From: CAVUNY01 sp963768585
Lineage (GTDB): Bacteria > Chloroflexota > Anaerolineae > Anaerolineales > Anaerolineaceae
Length of the DNA: 64,000 nt
Direction: 5' to 3'
NCBI GenBank assembly: GCA_963768585.1
Contig: CAVYIF010000019.1
Coordinates: forward strand, 186,001-250,000
Shown: in pieces, positions 16,188 to 25,447 of the stretch
Layout of the letters: every line of letters starts with the position of its first letter
How positions within the stretch are numbered: position 1 is the stretch's first letter
The notes under the pieces: generated by a model
Seen by the model: the letters and a program-made list of their open reading frames with translations, nothing else
What the model was told of the DNA's origin: nothing
The model's database searches: none
Position numbers and translations under genes: made by a program

Positions 16188-18923
16188 ATGAATATCAATT
16201 CGCGCGTCTATCGGATGGTTGTCATCGGGCTGGCTGCCCTGTGGATGGCGGGCCTGCTTTTTGCGGTACAGCCGGTTTTATCCAGTCGGGCTGCCGGCCA
16301 GATCGACCTGATAGGCCCGGCTGGCAGTGACCAGTTTGGGAAAAATGTGGTCGCTCTGCCCAACGGCAATATTGTGGTGACCGACCCGCTGTATAACAAT
16401 GGCACGGCAATCCACACTGGCGCCGTATATCTTTATAATGGCACAACCGGGGCAATGATCAGCAAATTAACGGGGACTGCGCTGTATGATGGGGTTGGTT
16501 ATGTAGAAATTGTGGTGCTGAGCAACGGCAATTTTGTGGTGCGCAGCCCTAATTGGAACAATGGTATTGAAAGTGATGCCGGTGCCGTGACCTGGTGCAG
16601 CGGGACAACAGGGTGTAATGGGGTCGTTTCAAGTTCTAACAGCCTGGTTGGTACAACCGGAAATGACATGAAAGGCGCAAATACCAATGTTATCCCTCTG
16701 AGTAACGGAAATTATGTGGTGATTAACCCGAATTGGGCAAACGGTGATCGTGGTGCAGCCGGAGCAGTAACATGGTGTAACGGGTTGACCGGCTGTCGGG
16801 GGGAAATCTCGGCTTCGAACAGTCTGGTTGGAAGCGCTGCCAATAATATGGTTGGCTTCTATGGGATCACAGTCCTCACGGATGATCGTTATATTGTTCG
16901 CAGCCCATTTTGGGATCATGGCATGGTGATCAATGCCGGCGCCCTGACCTGGTGCAGCGGGACGTCTGGCTGTACTGGAGAAATTTCAGCTGCCAACAGC
17001 CTGATCGGTACTTCAGCCAATGATCTCGTTGGTTACAACGCCATAACGGTCTTAAGCAATGGAAATAACGTGGTTAGCACACCGGGTTGGGATAACGGCG
17101 ATGTTGTGGACGCGGGCGCCGTGACCTGGTGCAGCAGTTCGTCTGGCTGCACGGGAGAAATTTCAGCCGATAACAGCCTGGTAGGCAGTACGGCTTATGA
17201 CCAAACGGGCAGTTTTGCTGTCATTTCTTTGACGAACGGTAATTATGTGGTGCCTAATCAATCTTGGGATAACGCGGAGGCGGTTGACACGGGTGCCGTG
17301 ACCTGGTGCAGCGGCGAGGTGGGTTGCACAGGGCCGATTTCAGCCGCCAACAGTCTGGTTGGCAGCACATCCGCTGACGTGGTCGGTATTTTCGTCACCG
17401 CTCTCACCGATGGCAGCTATATGGTGAACAGCCCTTACTGGAGCAGCGATACAGCAATGCATTCAGGCGCGGTAACCTGGTGCGATGGCGCGTCTGGTTG
17501 CAGTGGGACAATTTCCTCAATCAACAGCCTGGTTGGCAGTACGGATGGCGACTATGTCGGCGCATTTGTCAAAGAGTTGAATCATGATGCTTATGTGGTA
17601 AGCAGTCCATCCTGGAGTAACGATCAAGGGGATCAGGTGGGCGCGGTTACATGGTGCAGCATCGGGGAAGGTTGCAGCGGGCCGGTATCATCCACCAACA
17701 GTTTAGTCGGGAGCACAGCTGGCGATCAGGTTGGGAATGTGGTTGTTTTGAGCGATGGAAATTATGTGGTGGTCAGCCCGCTTTGGACCAATGGCTCTGT
17801 ACTGGGCGCCGGAGCGGTGACATGGTGTGATGGGACGAGTGGGTGTCTTGGGCTTATTTCGCCCGAAAATAGTTTGGTGGGAAGCGCAAAGGCGGATTGG
17901 GTCGGTGAAAGATCTGTTGTTCCTTTACATGAAGGAAATTATGTGGTTTTAAGCCCTGACTGGAATTATGGTCAGGTATTAGATGCCGGAGCCGTGACCT
18001 GGTGCAATGGAGCCGGTCATTGCACCGGAGAAGTTTCCGAATCGAACAGTTTGGTGGGCGGCACTGCCAGGGACCAGGTAGGAAGCAGTGTCGCCGTCCT
18101 GAAAAATGGCAGTTATGTGGTCAGCAGCAATCGCTGGACAAACGATTCGATCCCTCGGGCCGGGGCTGTCACCTGGTGCAGCGGGTCGGGAGGCTGCAGC
18201 GGGCCTGTTTCGTCTGCCAACAGCCTGGTGGGAGGTTCAAGCGATGATGAAGTTGGTTTAGGGGTATATGGCAACGCGATCATACCGCTTGCCAAAGGCG
18301 GCTATCTTGTGAACACAAGGTATTGGGATAACGGCTCAACGATTGATGTTGGCGCAGTGACGTGGTGCAGCGGCGTGGCAATCTGTTCTGGGAAGATCTC
18401 GGCCGCCAACAGCCTGGTAGGAAGTCATGTGAATGATCAGATCGGTTTCGATGACATCCTTCCGCTAAAAAATGGAAATTATGTCGTCGGGAGTTCAGGT
18501 TGGGACAACGGCTCGCTGGCAAATGCTGGCGCGGTGACCTGGTGCAGCGGAGCAACGGGTTGCCTGGGAGAGATTACATTCGGCAACAGCCTGGTGGGTA
18601 GTGCCTGGTACGATGGAATTGGTGGTGGCGGTATCCGGGAGTTGGGCGATGGCAGCTATGTCGTTTTCAGCCCTTTTTGGGCCAATGGCGCGGCAGAAAA
18701 GGCGGGGGCGGTGACCTGGTGTGGTGGGACGGTGAACTGTAATGGCGCAATTTTTCCAGGCAACAGCGTGGTCGGGCTGGCTGCGGGCGGCCAGGTGAGT
18801 TCTTCGTTTGCGTTTGATAGCATCAACCACCAGCTGGTCGTCGGGCGTCCGGCGGAAAACCGGGTGACTTTGTTAAGGACGAATATTGTCAATCAGGTCT
18901 ACCTGCCGCTGCTCCGGCGTTAG
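16188..18923 (+). CDS. Exported 911-residue protein with 13 cysteine-paired tandem repeats (DUF5650-like)
   Basis: An N-terminal signal or anchor segment (VVIGLAALWMAGLLFAVQPV) is followed by one degenerate and 13 well-kept repeats of about 58-60 residues. Each repeat runs: LSNGNYVV, a Trp-Asp-Asn-Gly segment, AGAVTWC, x5, C, then NSLVGS and a closing D-x-V-G. The pattern fits the DUF5650 repeat family as I remember it, probably beta-propeller or solenoid blades. Every repeat has exactly one C-x5-C pair (26 Cys), which would suit disulphides outside the cell. The C-terminus ends VYLPLLRR, the short YLP motif of many chloroflexotal exported proteins. It stands alone between two minus-strand genes. 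Function unknown; surface adhesion or binding is only a guess. Confidence 0.85.
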   Translation: MNINSRVYRMVVIGLAALWMAGLLFAVQPVLSSRAAGQIDLIGPAGSDQFGKNVVALPNGNIVVTDPLYNNGTAIHTGAVYLYNGTTGAMISKLTGTALYDGVGYVEIVVLSNGNFVVRSPNWNNGIESDAGAVTWCSGTTGCNGVVSSSNSLVGTTGNDMKGANTNVIPLSNGNYVVINPNWANGDRGAAGAVTWCNGLTGCRGEISASNSLVGSAANNMVGFYGITVLTDDRYIVRSPFWDHGMVINAGALTWCSGTSGCTGEISAANSLIGTSANDLVGYNAITVLSNGNNVVSTPGWDNGDVVDAGAVTWCSSSSGCTGEISADNSLVGSTAYDQTGSFAVISLTNGNYVVPNQSWDNAEAVDTGAVTWCSGEVGCTGPISAANSLVGSTSADVVGIFVTALTDGSYMVNSPYWSSDTAMHSGAVTWCDGASGCSGTISSINSLVGSTDGDYVGAFVKELNHDAYVVSSPSWSNDQGDQVGAVTWCSIGEGCSGPVSSTNSLVGSTAGDQVGNVVVLSDGNYVVVSPLWTNGSVLGAGAVTWCDGTSGCLGLISPENSLVGSAKADWVGERSVVPLHEGNYVVLSPDWNYGQVLDAGAVTWCNGAGHCTGEVSESNSLVGGTARDQVGSSVAVLKNGSYVVSSNRWTNDSIPRAGAVTWCSGSGGCSGPVSSANSLVGGSSDDEVGLGVYGNAIIPLAKGGYLVNTRYWDNGSTIDVGAVTWCSGVAICSGKISAANSLVGSHVNDQIGFDDILPLKNGNYVVGSSGWDNGSLANAGAVTWCSGATGCLGEITFGNSLVGSAWYDGIGGGGIRELGDGSYVVFSPFWANGAAEKAGAVTWCGGTVNCNGAIFPGNSVVGLAAGGQVSSSFAFDSINHQLVVGRPAENRVTLLRTNIVNQVYLPLLRR
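16494..18800 (+). repeat. 13 coding tandem repeats, about 174-180 bp each
   Basis: These repeats encode the units of the 911-residue exported protein. The best-kept DNA part is around GCCGTGACCTGGTGCAGC, found nearly unchanged in many units, while the ends vary more. Repeat 10 has about five extra residues (GLGVYG). These are coding repeats, not a CRISPR array. Confidence 0.85.
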
Positions 18924-18974
18924 GCTGGAGGCTGCGGTGCGCCACCGCACCAATCTTATTCGGCTAGGCGGCAA

Positions 18975-19006
18975 AGGATGCGGTTGGTTCTTATCGACCG
19001 CATCCT
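18975..19006. terminator. Hairpin between convergent genes
   Basis: Arms AGGATGCGGT and ACCGCATCCT pair perfectly around a 12-base loop, between the repeat protein (+, ends 18923) and the GDPD gene (-, ends 19044). A second small palindrome, TGCGGTG-CGC-CACCGCA, lies just before it at about 18934-18950. Confidence 0.65.
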
Positions 19007-19043
19007 CCCTGATTGCTTGGTCTCACTCCAACCTGGCCGCTCC

Positions 19044-19784
19044 TCAAAAGATGCCGCGCTTGTGCAAAAAATCCAACGCCAGGCTGGGGCGATTGCTGGT
19101 GATGGTGTCAACGTCCCAATCCAATAATGTTTCCAGCATCTGGAGCGAATCGCCCTGCCAGCCGGCAACATTCAATCCCGCGGCGTGGGCAGCCTGGACG
19201 GTGGCTTTATCGCTGTAATGCAGCGGGATGCCGGCCCGGTAACACCCCAGGGATAAAGCCGCCTCGAGATGTTCGGGACGGTCGTAATGGCTGATGTACC
19301 CCCGGCGCAGATCCGGGGCAATGCGGCGCATGATTTCCAGGGCGTGCCGGTCAAACGAGGTAACCACCACCCGGCCCGCGATCTCGAAACGCTGGATCTG
19401 TTCTGCCAGCTGCGGGCAGAGGATTTCCAGGTTTTCAGGCGGGGCGGTTTTGATCTCGATTTCCCAGGATTGCGCTCTCTGGGCGTAGGTTTCGAGCACG
19501 GCTTCCAGGGTGGGAATGATGGCTTTTTCATGCCAGCCTGGAAAAAGCGCGGTGGCGTTCAACTCGGCCAGTTGGGCCGCGGTCAGCTCGCCCACTTTGC
19601 GCGCCACCCCGGCCGTCCTTTGCAGGCTTTCGTCGTGCAGAACGACCAACTGCCGGTCGGCGGACAGGCGCACATCCAGCTCGAACGAACGAACCCCGAT
19701 GCTCCAGGCATAAGCAAAACCCGCCAGCGTATTTTCAGGCGCTTCGTACGCCGCACCGCGATGGCCGAGCAAATCTTTGATCAA
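19044..19784 (-). CDS. Glycerophosphodiester phosphodiesterase
   Basis: The 246-residue protein shows the GDPD hallmarks LLGHRGAAYEAPENTLAGF (catalytic His-Arg and metal-binding Glu), FELDVRLSADRQLVVLHDESLQRT (Glu, Asp and catalytic His) and IEIKTAP. It should hydrolyse glycerophosphodiesters to glycerol 3-phosphate and an alcohol. I place the start at TTG 19784 because GGAGG lies six bases upstream and the homology begins there; the same frame stays open further upstream through an unrelated gene, but that part has no GDPD features. It is cytoplasmic, as no signal peptide is present. The immunity-like gene upstream ends 90 bp before it. Confidence 0.9.
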   Translation of the reverse strand: MIKDLLGHRGAAYEAPENTLAGFAYAWSIGVRSFELDVRLSADRQLVVLHDESLQRTAGVARKVGELTAAQLAELNATALFPGWHEKAIIPTLEAVLETYAQRAQSWEIEIKTAPPENLEILCPQLAEQIQRFEIAGRVVVTSFDRHALEIMRRIAPDLRRGYISHYDRPEHLEAALSLGCYRAGIPLHYSDKATVQAAHAAGLNVAGWQGDSLQMLETLLDWDVDTITSNRPSLALDFLHKRGIF

Positions 19785-19873
19785 TGGAAACCTCCGGAAT
19801 TTATCTGCGCCAGCTGCAACAGGGTACGTGCGAGAAGCGCGGGCTGAACAGTGCAGACAAGCCGTCATGCCCA

Positions 19874-20389
19874 TCAGCAGTCGAACACCGACCAGCAGAT
19901 CTCGTTTCGCAACCGCTGATCCTCCAGGACGAGTTCGCGAATCGCGTCCGGGAGCTGTTCGCGCTGCCAACGGCACTCGAGCCGGCCGGCGTTCTCGCCC
20001 TCGCATCCAGAGGCGGCCGCGCGCGCGGCCTTGATCGCGTAGGCCGCGGCGCCGAGTTCGTGTGCGGCGACATGCGCCACCGCTGCGGCCTGGCCGGCAG
20101 AAAATGCGGCGTGCCGAGCGGCTCCGCTCAGTTCTCTTGCCGCAGCCTGGGCATGACCAGCCGAATCGCGAGACTGAGACATCTTGATCTCGCCGCGGGC
20201 CCATGCCCGAGTCAGCTCGATCGCCTGGCGGGGTCGCGGGTCCGAGGGCTGCACCGACTCGAAGAGGTGCAGAACGTGTTCTGCACACGCGGCCGCCCAC
20301 AAAGCCAGGAGGCGATGGTCGGAGTCCGTGAGCGTCCCCCCGCGGCGGATGGTGATGAAGCGGGGGTCGCGGTCTTTGGGGAGGATCAT
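19874..20389 (-). CDS. Putative immunity protein (Imm-5-like), orphan
   Basis: The 171-residue protein starts MILPKDRDPRFITIRRGGTLT and continues with LLALWAAACAEHVLHLFE, PRPRQAIELTRAWARGEI and an Ala-rich helical middle (AARHAAFSAGQAAAVAHVAA), ending in DAIRELVLEDQRLRNEICWSV. I recognise this as the putative immunity protein (Imm-5-like) family, frequent in Actinobacteria. No toxin gene is visible on either side. The DNA is richer in G+C than its neighbours (GCCGCGCGCGCGG runs), consistent with transfer. A TATAAT box ends nine bases before the ATG, so the mRNA would be leaderless. The immunity role is inferred from the family name only. Confidence 0.75.
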   Translation of the reverse strand: MILPKDRDPRFITIRRGGTLTDSDHRLLALWAAACAEHVLHLFESVQPSDPRPRQAIELTRAWARGEIKMSQSRDSAGHAQAAARELSGAARHAAFSAGQAAAVAHVAAHELGAAAYAIKAARAAASGCEGENAGRLECRWQREQLPDAIRELVLEDQRLRNEICWSVFDC

Positions 20390-20398
20390 GGTTCTTCT

Positions 20399-20426
20399 AT
20401 TATACGACTGCCCTACCCATGATCAA
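20399..20426 (-). promoter_or_regulatory. Promoter giving a leaderless immunity-gene mRNA
   Basis: On the minus strand, TTGATC (20426-20421) and a perfect TATAAT (20404-20399) are 16 bp apart. The predicted start near 20392 is about three bases before the ATG at 20389. No ribosome-binding site is present. The rest of the 283-bp gap up to 20672 contains nothing I can name. Confidence 0.6.
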
Positions 20427-20672
20427 AAATGGAGTGGAACTCCCGCCCAACTGCGCTATAACAGAATTTTCGCAGGTTAACTACCGGTAGACGGAATTTA
20501 TTCTTGATAAAACAGGTTCGATCCTGATCGGGTCTGCCGCTGGGGCAGGGGGCGGCCTGAAGTTGTGTAAATACCCAATTGGATATAAACTAAATCAGCC
20601 GAAAAATTACATTCGCCGTATAGGGAAAAAATTACGCGCGAGGGGTATGTCTATCATCGGGAGGGAAACATC

Positions 20673-21668
20673 ATGCTATTAAACATACGGCGCATTTTAA
20701 ATTTGTTGCTGGGAATCGTAATCCTTACTTTCATTTTAACTGGCTTTCCGCCAGGGACCTCTGCCGCGCCCCCAGGGCAAAAATACCGCGAAGACGGCGT
20801 GTTGGGGCTGGCCCCGGTTTCGCTGCCGTCCTATCGCCAGGTCTGCACGGGATCCACCATCCCCCTGACCTTTCAGGTCAAGAACGTTTCCCCGGGCCTT
20901 GAAATCCCGCTGCCCGTGGTGGAAGCCATGGTCACTGTCACGGATAACCAGGGAGTGATCCGCGCCCACGTGACCAATGGCGCGGGGTCGGTCAGTTTTT
21001 ATTGGCCAGCCAATAAGGAAGGCACGCTCACCTTCACCGTCGAGGCTGAGAAAGAATATTACCTCCCTGCCGCTCCGCTCAAAATCCAGATCGAGGTGAC
21101 GCCCTGCCGGTGGGCGCTCAAGGTCTCCTTTCATGAAGAATACGCCGTTGTGTCCGATTTTGGATTGGTCGTGGGCGCAACCACAGAGTGGAGCGGTGGG
21201 CTCACCAGCAAGATGGGAACGGGCGAGAACCCGGTGCGCGAGATCGAGCTGGCGGGTGGTTCGGGCCAGTACCAATTCTACACATCCGACCAAATTGCCG
21301 CTCCGTTTCATTTCAGCCTGGACCCGCAGGTATCCGGCGAGTATTCCTTGAAAGGCAAGGGCACCAGCGATGGCCGGGAGATCCGCCTCAATATTGGGAC
21401 AGACCCGGTCGAATATCCCAAGGTCATCACCTGGAAGATCACCGACTACTCCAACCAGGGAATTACGATCAAATACCAGCCGCCGGTAACCACCTCGGAC
21501 GGGAATGGGTTGTTCCTCGAGTTGAATAAACTCAACGATCTCACGTTTCCAGTCTCAGGAGGGATCGTCAACCTGGATTCGGGTATGTCATGTTATTTCT
21601 TCACCCCCGACCGCACCAAATACAACCTGAGCATCATGCTGTACGCGCTCTCCAGCGATGTGTACTGA
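20673..21668 (+). CDS. Secreted protein of unknown function with Ig-like domain
   Basis: The 331-residue protein has a clear signal peptide (LLLGIVILTFILTGFPPGTSAAP) followed by an Ig-like or bacterial-adhesin-like domain at about residues 50-160 (VCTGSTIPLTFQVKNVSPG, EAMVTVTDNQGVIRAHVTNG, GTLTFTVEAEKEYYLPAAP). A second beta-rich region follows (ELAGGSGQYQFYTSDQ, VITWKITDYSNQGITIKY). No enzyme motif is visible. The lipoprotein gene starts 13 bp after its stop, so both are likely expressed together and meet at the cell surface. Confidence 0.75.
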   Translation: MLLNIRRILNLLLGIVILTFILTGFPPGTSAAPPGQKYREDGVLGLAPVSLPSYRQVCTGSTIPLTFQVKNVSPGLEIPLPVVEAMVTVTDNQGVIRAHVTNGAGSVSFYWPANKEGTLTFTVEAEKEYYLPAAPLKIQIEVTPCRWALKVSFHEEYAVVSDFGLVVGATTEWSGGLTSKMGTGENPVREIELAGGSGQYQFYTSDQIAAPFHFSLDPQVSGEYSLKGKGTSDGREIRLNIGTDPVEYPKVITWKITDYSNQGITIKYQPPVTTSDGNGLFLELNKLNDLTFPVSGGIVNLDSGMSCYFFTPDRTKYNLSIMLYALSSDVY

Positions 21669-21681
21669 ACGGGAGGGAATT

Positions 21682-23437
21682 GTGAAATTCGTTCAAAAAA
21701 CACTTGTTTCTATCCTGGCGCTCAGCCTGATCGCCGGCTGCCAGACGCCCCAAACGGCGCTGCCCTCAGCCGAAAGCCCTGGCGGGGCGACGTCTGCCCC
21801 GTCCGTTACCCAGGCCCATGGGCAGGGGGCGCCATCGGCCTCCCTGCCTGATCCGGCCCAAAACCTCGACCAGTTGAGCGCTTACCGGGCCTCACTGCAG
21901 TTCAGCTTTAGCGGTACACAGGCCGGGAAACCGGGCCAATGGTCGCAGTCTTACCAGTTAGGGGTTGCTCAAGAGTTCGAACACCCGCTTGCTGGCATAT
22001 CAAGAAACCGGGTTGGAGCCTGGCGCTGCCCTTTATCCGGCCTTCAGCGGGGTTGCCTCCGGCGTCGATTATTACCGCGGCACAGAGGGGGATGCCTGCG
22101 TGGGCAATTTTGCCCGCGAAACTCCCGATCTCACCAACTTACCCGAACCGGCCAGCCTGTTGCCGAAGATTAATGCCCTTGTCCAATCCGGCCCACCCGA
22201 AACGGTCAACGGCCTGTCCGCCACCCCGTATACCATCGACAGCGCCTCGTTCAGCAACATCGCCACCGCCCAGGCCAGCGGACAGGTCTGGTTGGCGGCC
22301 GATGGAACCGTGGTGAAATATATCCTCCAAATCGATGGCGGAAACGATTTCTTCGATCGGGATACCCAGGGGACCATTTCCTGGGATTACGAGATCCAGC
22401 AGCTCGCCGCGGATGCGGCACTGCTCCCGGCCGACTGCCCGCTGCCCCTGCCAGACGTACCTCTGCTGGAAGATGCACGCAGCACGATCAAATTCCCGGG
22501 ATACACCAGTTTTGAAAGTGGGATGGATCTGCGAGACGCCGCCGATTTTTATATGAATACCCTGCCTGATTCAGGCTTTGCGCCGGCCCAGGAGGCCCAA
22601 ATCGGCGCAACCACCGCCTCCCTGACCTATACCAAAGGGCTGCAAACGATCGATATTTTGATTGAAACCAAAGATGTGACCCGGGTGGTCATTACCCGCA
22701 AGGCCGCGCCGCAGGTGAGTGATGCTGACGGGCAGCCCCTGCCAACCCCCAGCCCGACCCCTAACCTGGTGGCGACATCGGTCGCCGGCAGCCCGCAGAC
22801 CCGGGTGATCAAGTCCCTTTCGCTTTTGAACGGCGAGGACGACCAGCCTTCCGTGTTCCCCTCCTACCATCTGGACTACGCCTCGAAAGCGCCCGCCTGG
22901 GATAGCGCTCAGGGCAAAGTGGTCCAACGGGAAAGCCGGTTGGCCGCCGACGTCCAGGGAAAAAACGTCCATTTTACTTCCACCGCGGTGAGCGGAGGCG
23001 GTTCGAAGACGTCGGATGTTTACATCATTGACGACCAGGAATATGAGCTGATCAACGGCACGCCGACCCCGGGCCTGGGGCTGGCGTCCCTGACCTGGAC
23101 GATGTGGCCGTTGGATGGTATCACGGTTCTCGGCGTCAGTTCGCTGAAAACCGAGCCAGCCGGCACCGAAATGATCGATGGCCGGGTTGCCGAAGTCTAC
23201 CAGCTTTCTGGTAAAGTGAGTGACGATCCCACCGGGATGATCGCGACCTTCGGCCAGCCCATCGCGCAGTCCGATGGCAAGATCTGGATAGACCAGGAAA
23301 GCGGCGCCCTGATCAAACTGCTGATCGATTATGAGGTGGATGTGAAAGACACGTCCGGCACCGTTCAGGGCCGCGCCTCGGGCAGTCTGGAAATCAGCGT
23401 CACCCAGATCGGTGCGGTCAAGGTGGAACTGAAATAA
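21682..23437 (+). CDS. Lipoprotein of unknown function (one frameshift)
   Basis: GTG 21682 follows GGGAGG and gives the lipoprotein signal VKFVQKTLVSILALSLIAGC with a lipobox LIAGC. After SYQLG the frame breaks at the GGGG run 21961-21964. Removing one G joins it to LLKSSNTRLLAYQETGLEPG and a long C-terminal part. Two domains resemble LppX/outer-membrane-carrier-like beta folds (GQVWLAADGTVVKYILQIDG and GKIWIDQESGALIKLLIDY). They are separated by a linker with TPSPTPN, typical of chloroflexotal lipoproteins. The corrected protein has about 584 residues. It is paired with the secreted protein just upstream; function unknown. Confidence 0.78.
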
Positions 23438-23465
23438 ACGGCTCGCACTGTGGGATCCATACAAA

Positions 23466-23516
23466 ATGATGCCGGGTGTCTTGGGAGGCTGCACCTCCCA
23501 AGACACCCGGCATCAT
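23466..23516. terminator. Long perfect hairpin between convergent genes
   Basis: Two 23-base arms pair perfectly around a five-base loop CTGCA. The arm begins ATGATGCCGGGTGTCTTGGG. It lies between the lipoprotein (+) and the ABC permease (-). There is no strong T-run, so termination would rest on stem strength alone; it may equally be a mobile palindrome. Confidence 0.8.
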
Positions 23517-23531
23517 CAGGGAAGCTTGCGA

Positions 23532-24369
23532 TTACAGATCCCGGCGTGAAAACGCCCGTATCGCCAGCCCCAGCGCCCCCAGGGCAAAGAGCCGCCGCGT
23601 AGCCAACCATCAGCGGGCTGGGCACCGAGGCCCCACCGCCGAAGGGGTTGAAATTTCCCAGGGAGCGCAGCAGCGGTGAAGTCATTTCGTAGGCGGCGCG
23701 CCGCCACAGCGATTCGCTGGGCATCAGCAGGCTGGCCAGCACCCCCACATCCACCGCGGTCTGGTTTTGCAGCAGCGCGCCAATTTGCTCTACCCAGCCG
23801 CCCAGAAAGGCGATCCCGTACATGCCGAAAACGGCTGCTCCCGTGGCCAGGGTAGAAAGCCGGCTGGAAAAGGCCAGGGTTACACTCATCACCAGCACGG
23901 TTTCCAAATAGATCAGCCCGACCCCCACCGGCAGATTGGCGGGATAGTAGCTGCCCTGCACCCCCACCGAGATCACCAGCCCACCCGCCAGCAGCAGTAC
24001 GTAGAGCGCCATCAGCCCGGCAAAACCCAGCCATTTGCCCAGCACAACTTCGCCGCGGTGGATCGGCTTGGAGACCACGGTGTGGATCGCCCCCGAGCCG
24101 ATTTCGCCCGCCAGGGAATCGGCCGATACCAGCACGGCCATAACCCCCGCCATGAAGTTGGCGGCGTACAACCCCATCATCAACAGCAGGTTGATCGCAT
24201 TTTTTTGGGCCAGCGCGGCGCTGGGTATGCTGTTCGGCTGGGTGCGTACGAAATAGAAGGCCAGGTTGTAGAGCAGCAGAAAGCCCAACCCAAGCACAAA
24301 AGCCGTCAGGGCGATCTTGCGCCGCGCGGCTTCGCGGAATGTCAGTTTGGCAATCACTAAAATTCGCAT
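23532..24369 (-). CDS. ABC-2-type transporter permease (one frameshift near the end)
   Basis: The protein has about six membrane helices (ALTAFVLGLGFLLLYNLAFY, AINLLLMMGLYAANFMAGVM, GLMALYVLLLAGGLVISVGV and others) and the ABC-2 segment ADSLAGEIGSGAIHTVVSKP with PIHRGEVVLGKWLG. An extra base in the AAA run 23586-23588 (plus strand) shifts the last helix. Removing it restores ALALGALGLAIRAFSRRDL followed by a stop at 23532, a natural end. The uncorrected frame runs on to 23365 without sense. With the ATPase at 24485 it forms an exporter of unknown substrate downstream of a sigma/anti-sigma pair. Confidence 0.83.
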
Positions 24370-24382
24370 TTATTACCTTTTA

Positions 24383-24479
24383 ACCACTGAGACACAGAGA
24401 ACACGGAGGGAAAAAAGAAAAGAAGGAAAAAAAGAATGCTCTAAGCCTTCATTCCTCTGTGTCTCCGTGCCTCTGTGGT
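24383..24479. repeat. Dispersed inverted repeat, ACCACTGAG..CTCTGTGGT
   Basis: The left arm starts ACCACTGAGACACAGAGAAC and the right arm ends GTCTCCGTGCCTCTGTGGT, separated by an A/G-rich centre. It separates the ATPase stop from the permease start within one operon, so it may lower expression of the permease. Related copies lie at 12884, 14016, 25508 and 56378. Confidence 0.75.
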
Positions 24480-24484
24480 AAGAA

Positions 24485-25423
24485 TTACAGTCCGCCATCC
24501 GTGCCAACGACCTGGATGAACAGGTCTTCGAGCGAGATGCGCTGCGGGGTGAGGGCGTACAATTCGGCCCCGGCAGTGACCAGGTAGCGGGCGATCTCCG
24601 GCAGGAGATCGTCGTCGCTCACGGTCAGGGTCAGGTGCTCGCCGTCGGCGCGCACATCGTGCCCAAAGCGATCCAAGCCGCTGACCACCTCCGGCGTCAG
24701 CCCACCGGCGCGGATCGAGAGGCTGATTTCACCCTCGATCTTCAGGGAAGAACCCGCTTCGGCACTCAGGGACTGCAGCGAGCTGGTGCGCAGCACTTCA
24801 CCGTGTTTAATAAATGCTACCCGATCGCAGGTGATCTCCACTTCGCTCAGCAGGTGCGAGTTGAGGAAGACAGTCGCTCCACTGCCGCGCAGTTCGTGGA
24901 TCACATCGCGCACCAGGCGGCGGCCCACCGGGTCCAGCCCGGAGGTGGGCTCGTCCAGAAAAACCAGTTCCGGGTGGTTGAGCAGGGCCTGGGCCAGGCC
25001 GATGCGCTGCAGCATGCCTTTGGAAAAGGTGCGCAGCTGCTGGCGGCGGAATTCCTCCAGCCCGACCCGTTCCAATAGTTCGGCACTGCGCCGTTTCAAC
25101 GCTGCGCCGGGCATGCCGTATAACTGCCCGTGCAGGGCGAGGAATTCTTCGGCCGTCAGCCAATCGTGGAAGCGGAAGTGCTCCGGCAAAAATCCGGTTT
25201 TGGCGCGGGCTGCCGTCGACCCGGCGGGTAGGCCCAGCATGTGCGCCTGCCCGGAGGTGGGTTTCACAAGCCCCAGCATCATCTTGATGAAGGTGGTCTT
25301 GCCGGCTCCGTTGGGCCCCAAAAAGCCAAACACTTCTCCGGCCTGCACCTGCAGGGTCAGCCCTTTGACCGCCACGCGCGGCCCAAATTCCTTGCGCAGA
25401 TTTTCGGTTTCAATCACCAGCAT
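24485..25423 (-). CDS. ABC transporter ATP-binding protein
   Basis: The 312-residue protein has Walker A GPNGAGKTT, the signature FSKGMLQRIGLAQAL, Walker B LVFLDEPTSGLD and the H-loop in LNSHLLSEVEITCD. This is the CcmA/NatA-type ATPase of ABC-2 exporters. The C-terminal 90 residues (IEGEISLSIRAGGLTPEVV onward) form the usual accessory domain of such subunits. Its partner permease is downstream at 23532-24369; upstream lie the anti-sigma and sigma genes on the same strand, separated by 180 bp holding two large palindromes. Confidence 0.93.
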   Translation of the reverse strand: MLVIETENLRKEFGPRVAVKGLTLQVQAGEVFGFLGPNGAGKTTFIKMMLGLVKPTSGQAHMLGLPAGSTAARAKTGFLPEHFRFHDWLTAEEFLALHGQLYGMPGAALKRRSAELLERVGLEEFRRQQLRTFSKGMLQRIGLAQALLNHPELVFLDEPTSGLDPVGRRLVRDVIHELRGSGATVFLNSHLLSEVEITCDRVAFIKHGEVLRTSSLQSLSAEAGSSLKIEGEISLSIRAGGLTPEVVSGLDRFGHDVRADGEHLTLTVSDDDLLPEIARYLVTAGAELYALTPQRISLEDLFIQVVGTDGGL

Positions 25424-25447
25424 GCGGGTTTCTCGTGTCCTTACGGA

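Noticed and set aside
16494..18800. Possible CRISPR or minisatellite array
   Set aside because: The 174-180-bp repeats are translated in one frame without stops and the variation follows codons.
19785..20300. N-terminal extension of the GDPD frame
   Set aside because: The extension overlaps the immunity-like gene in another frame and is Arg-rich noise; GGAGG before TTG 19784 marks the real start.
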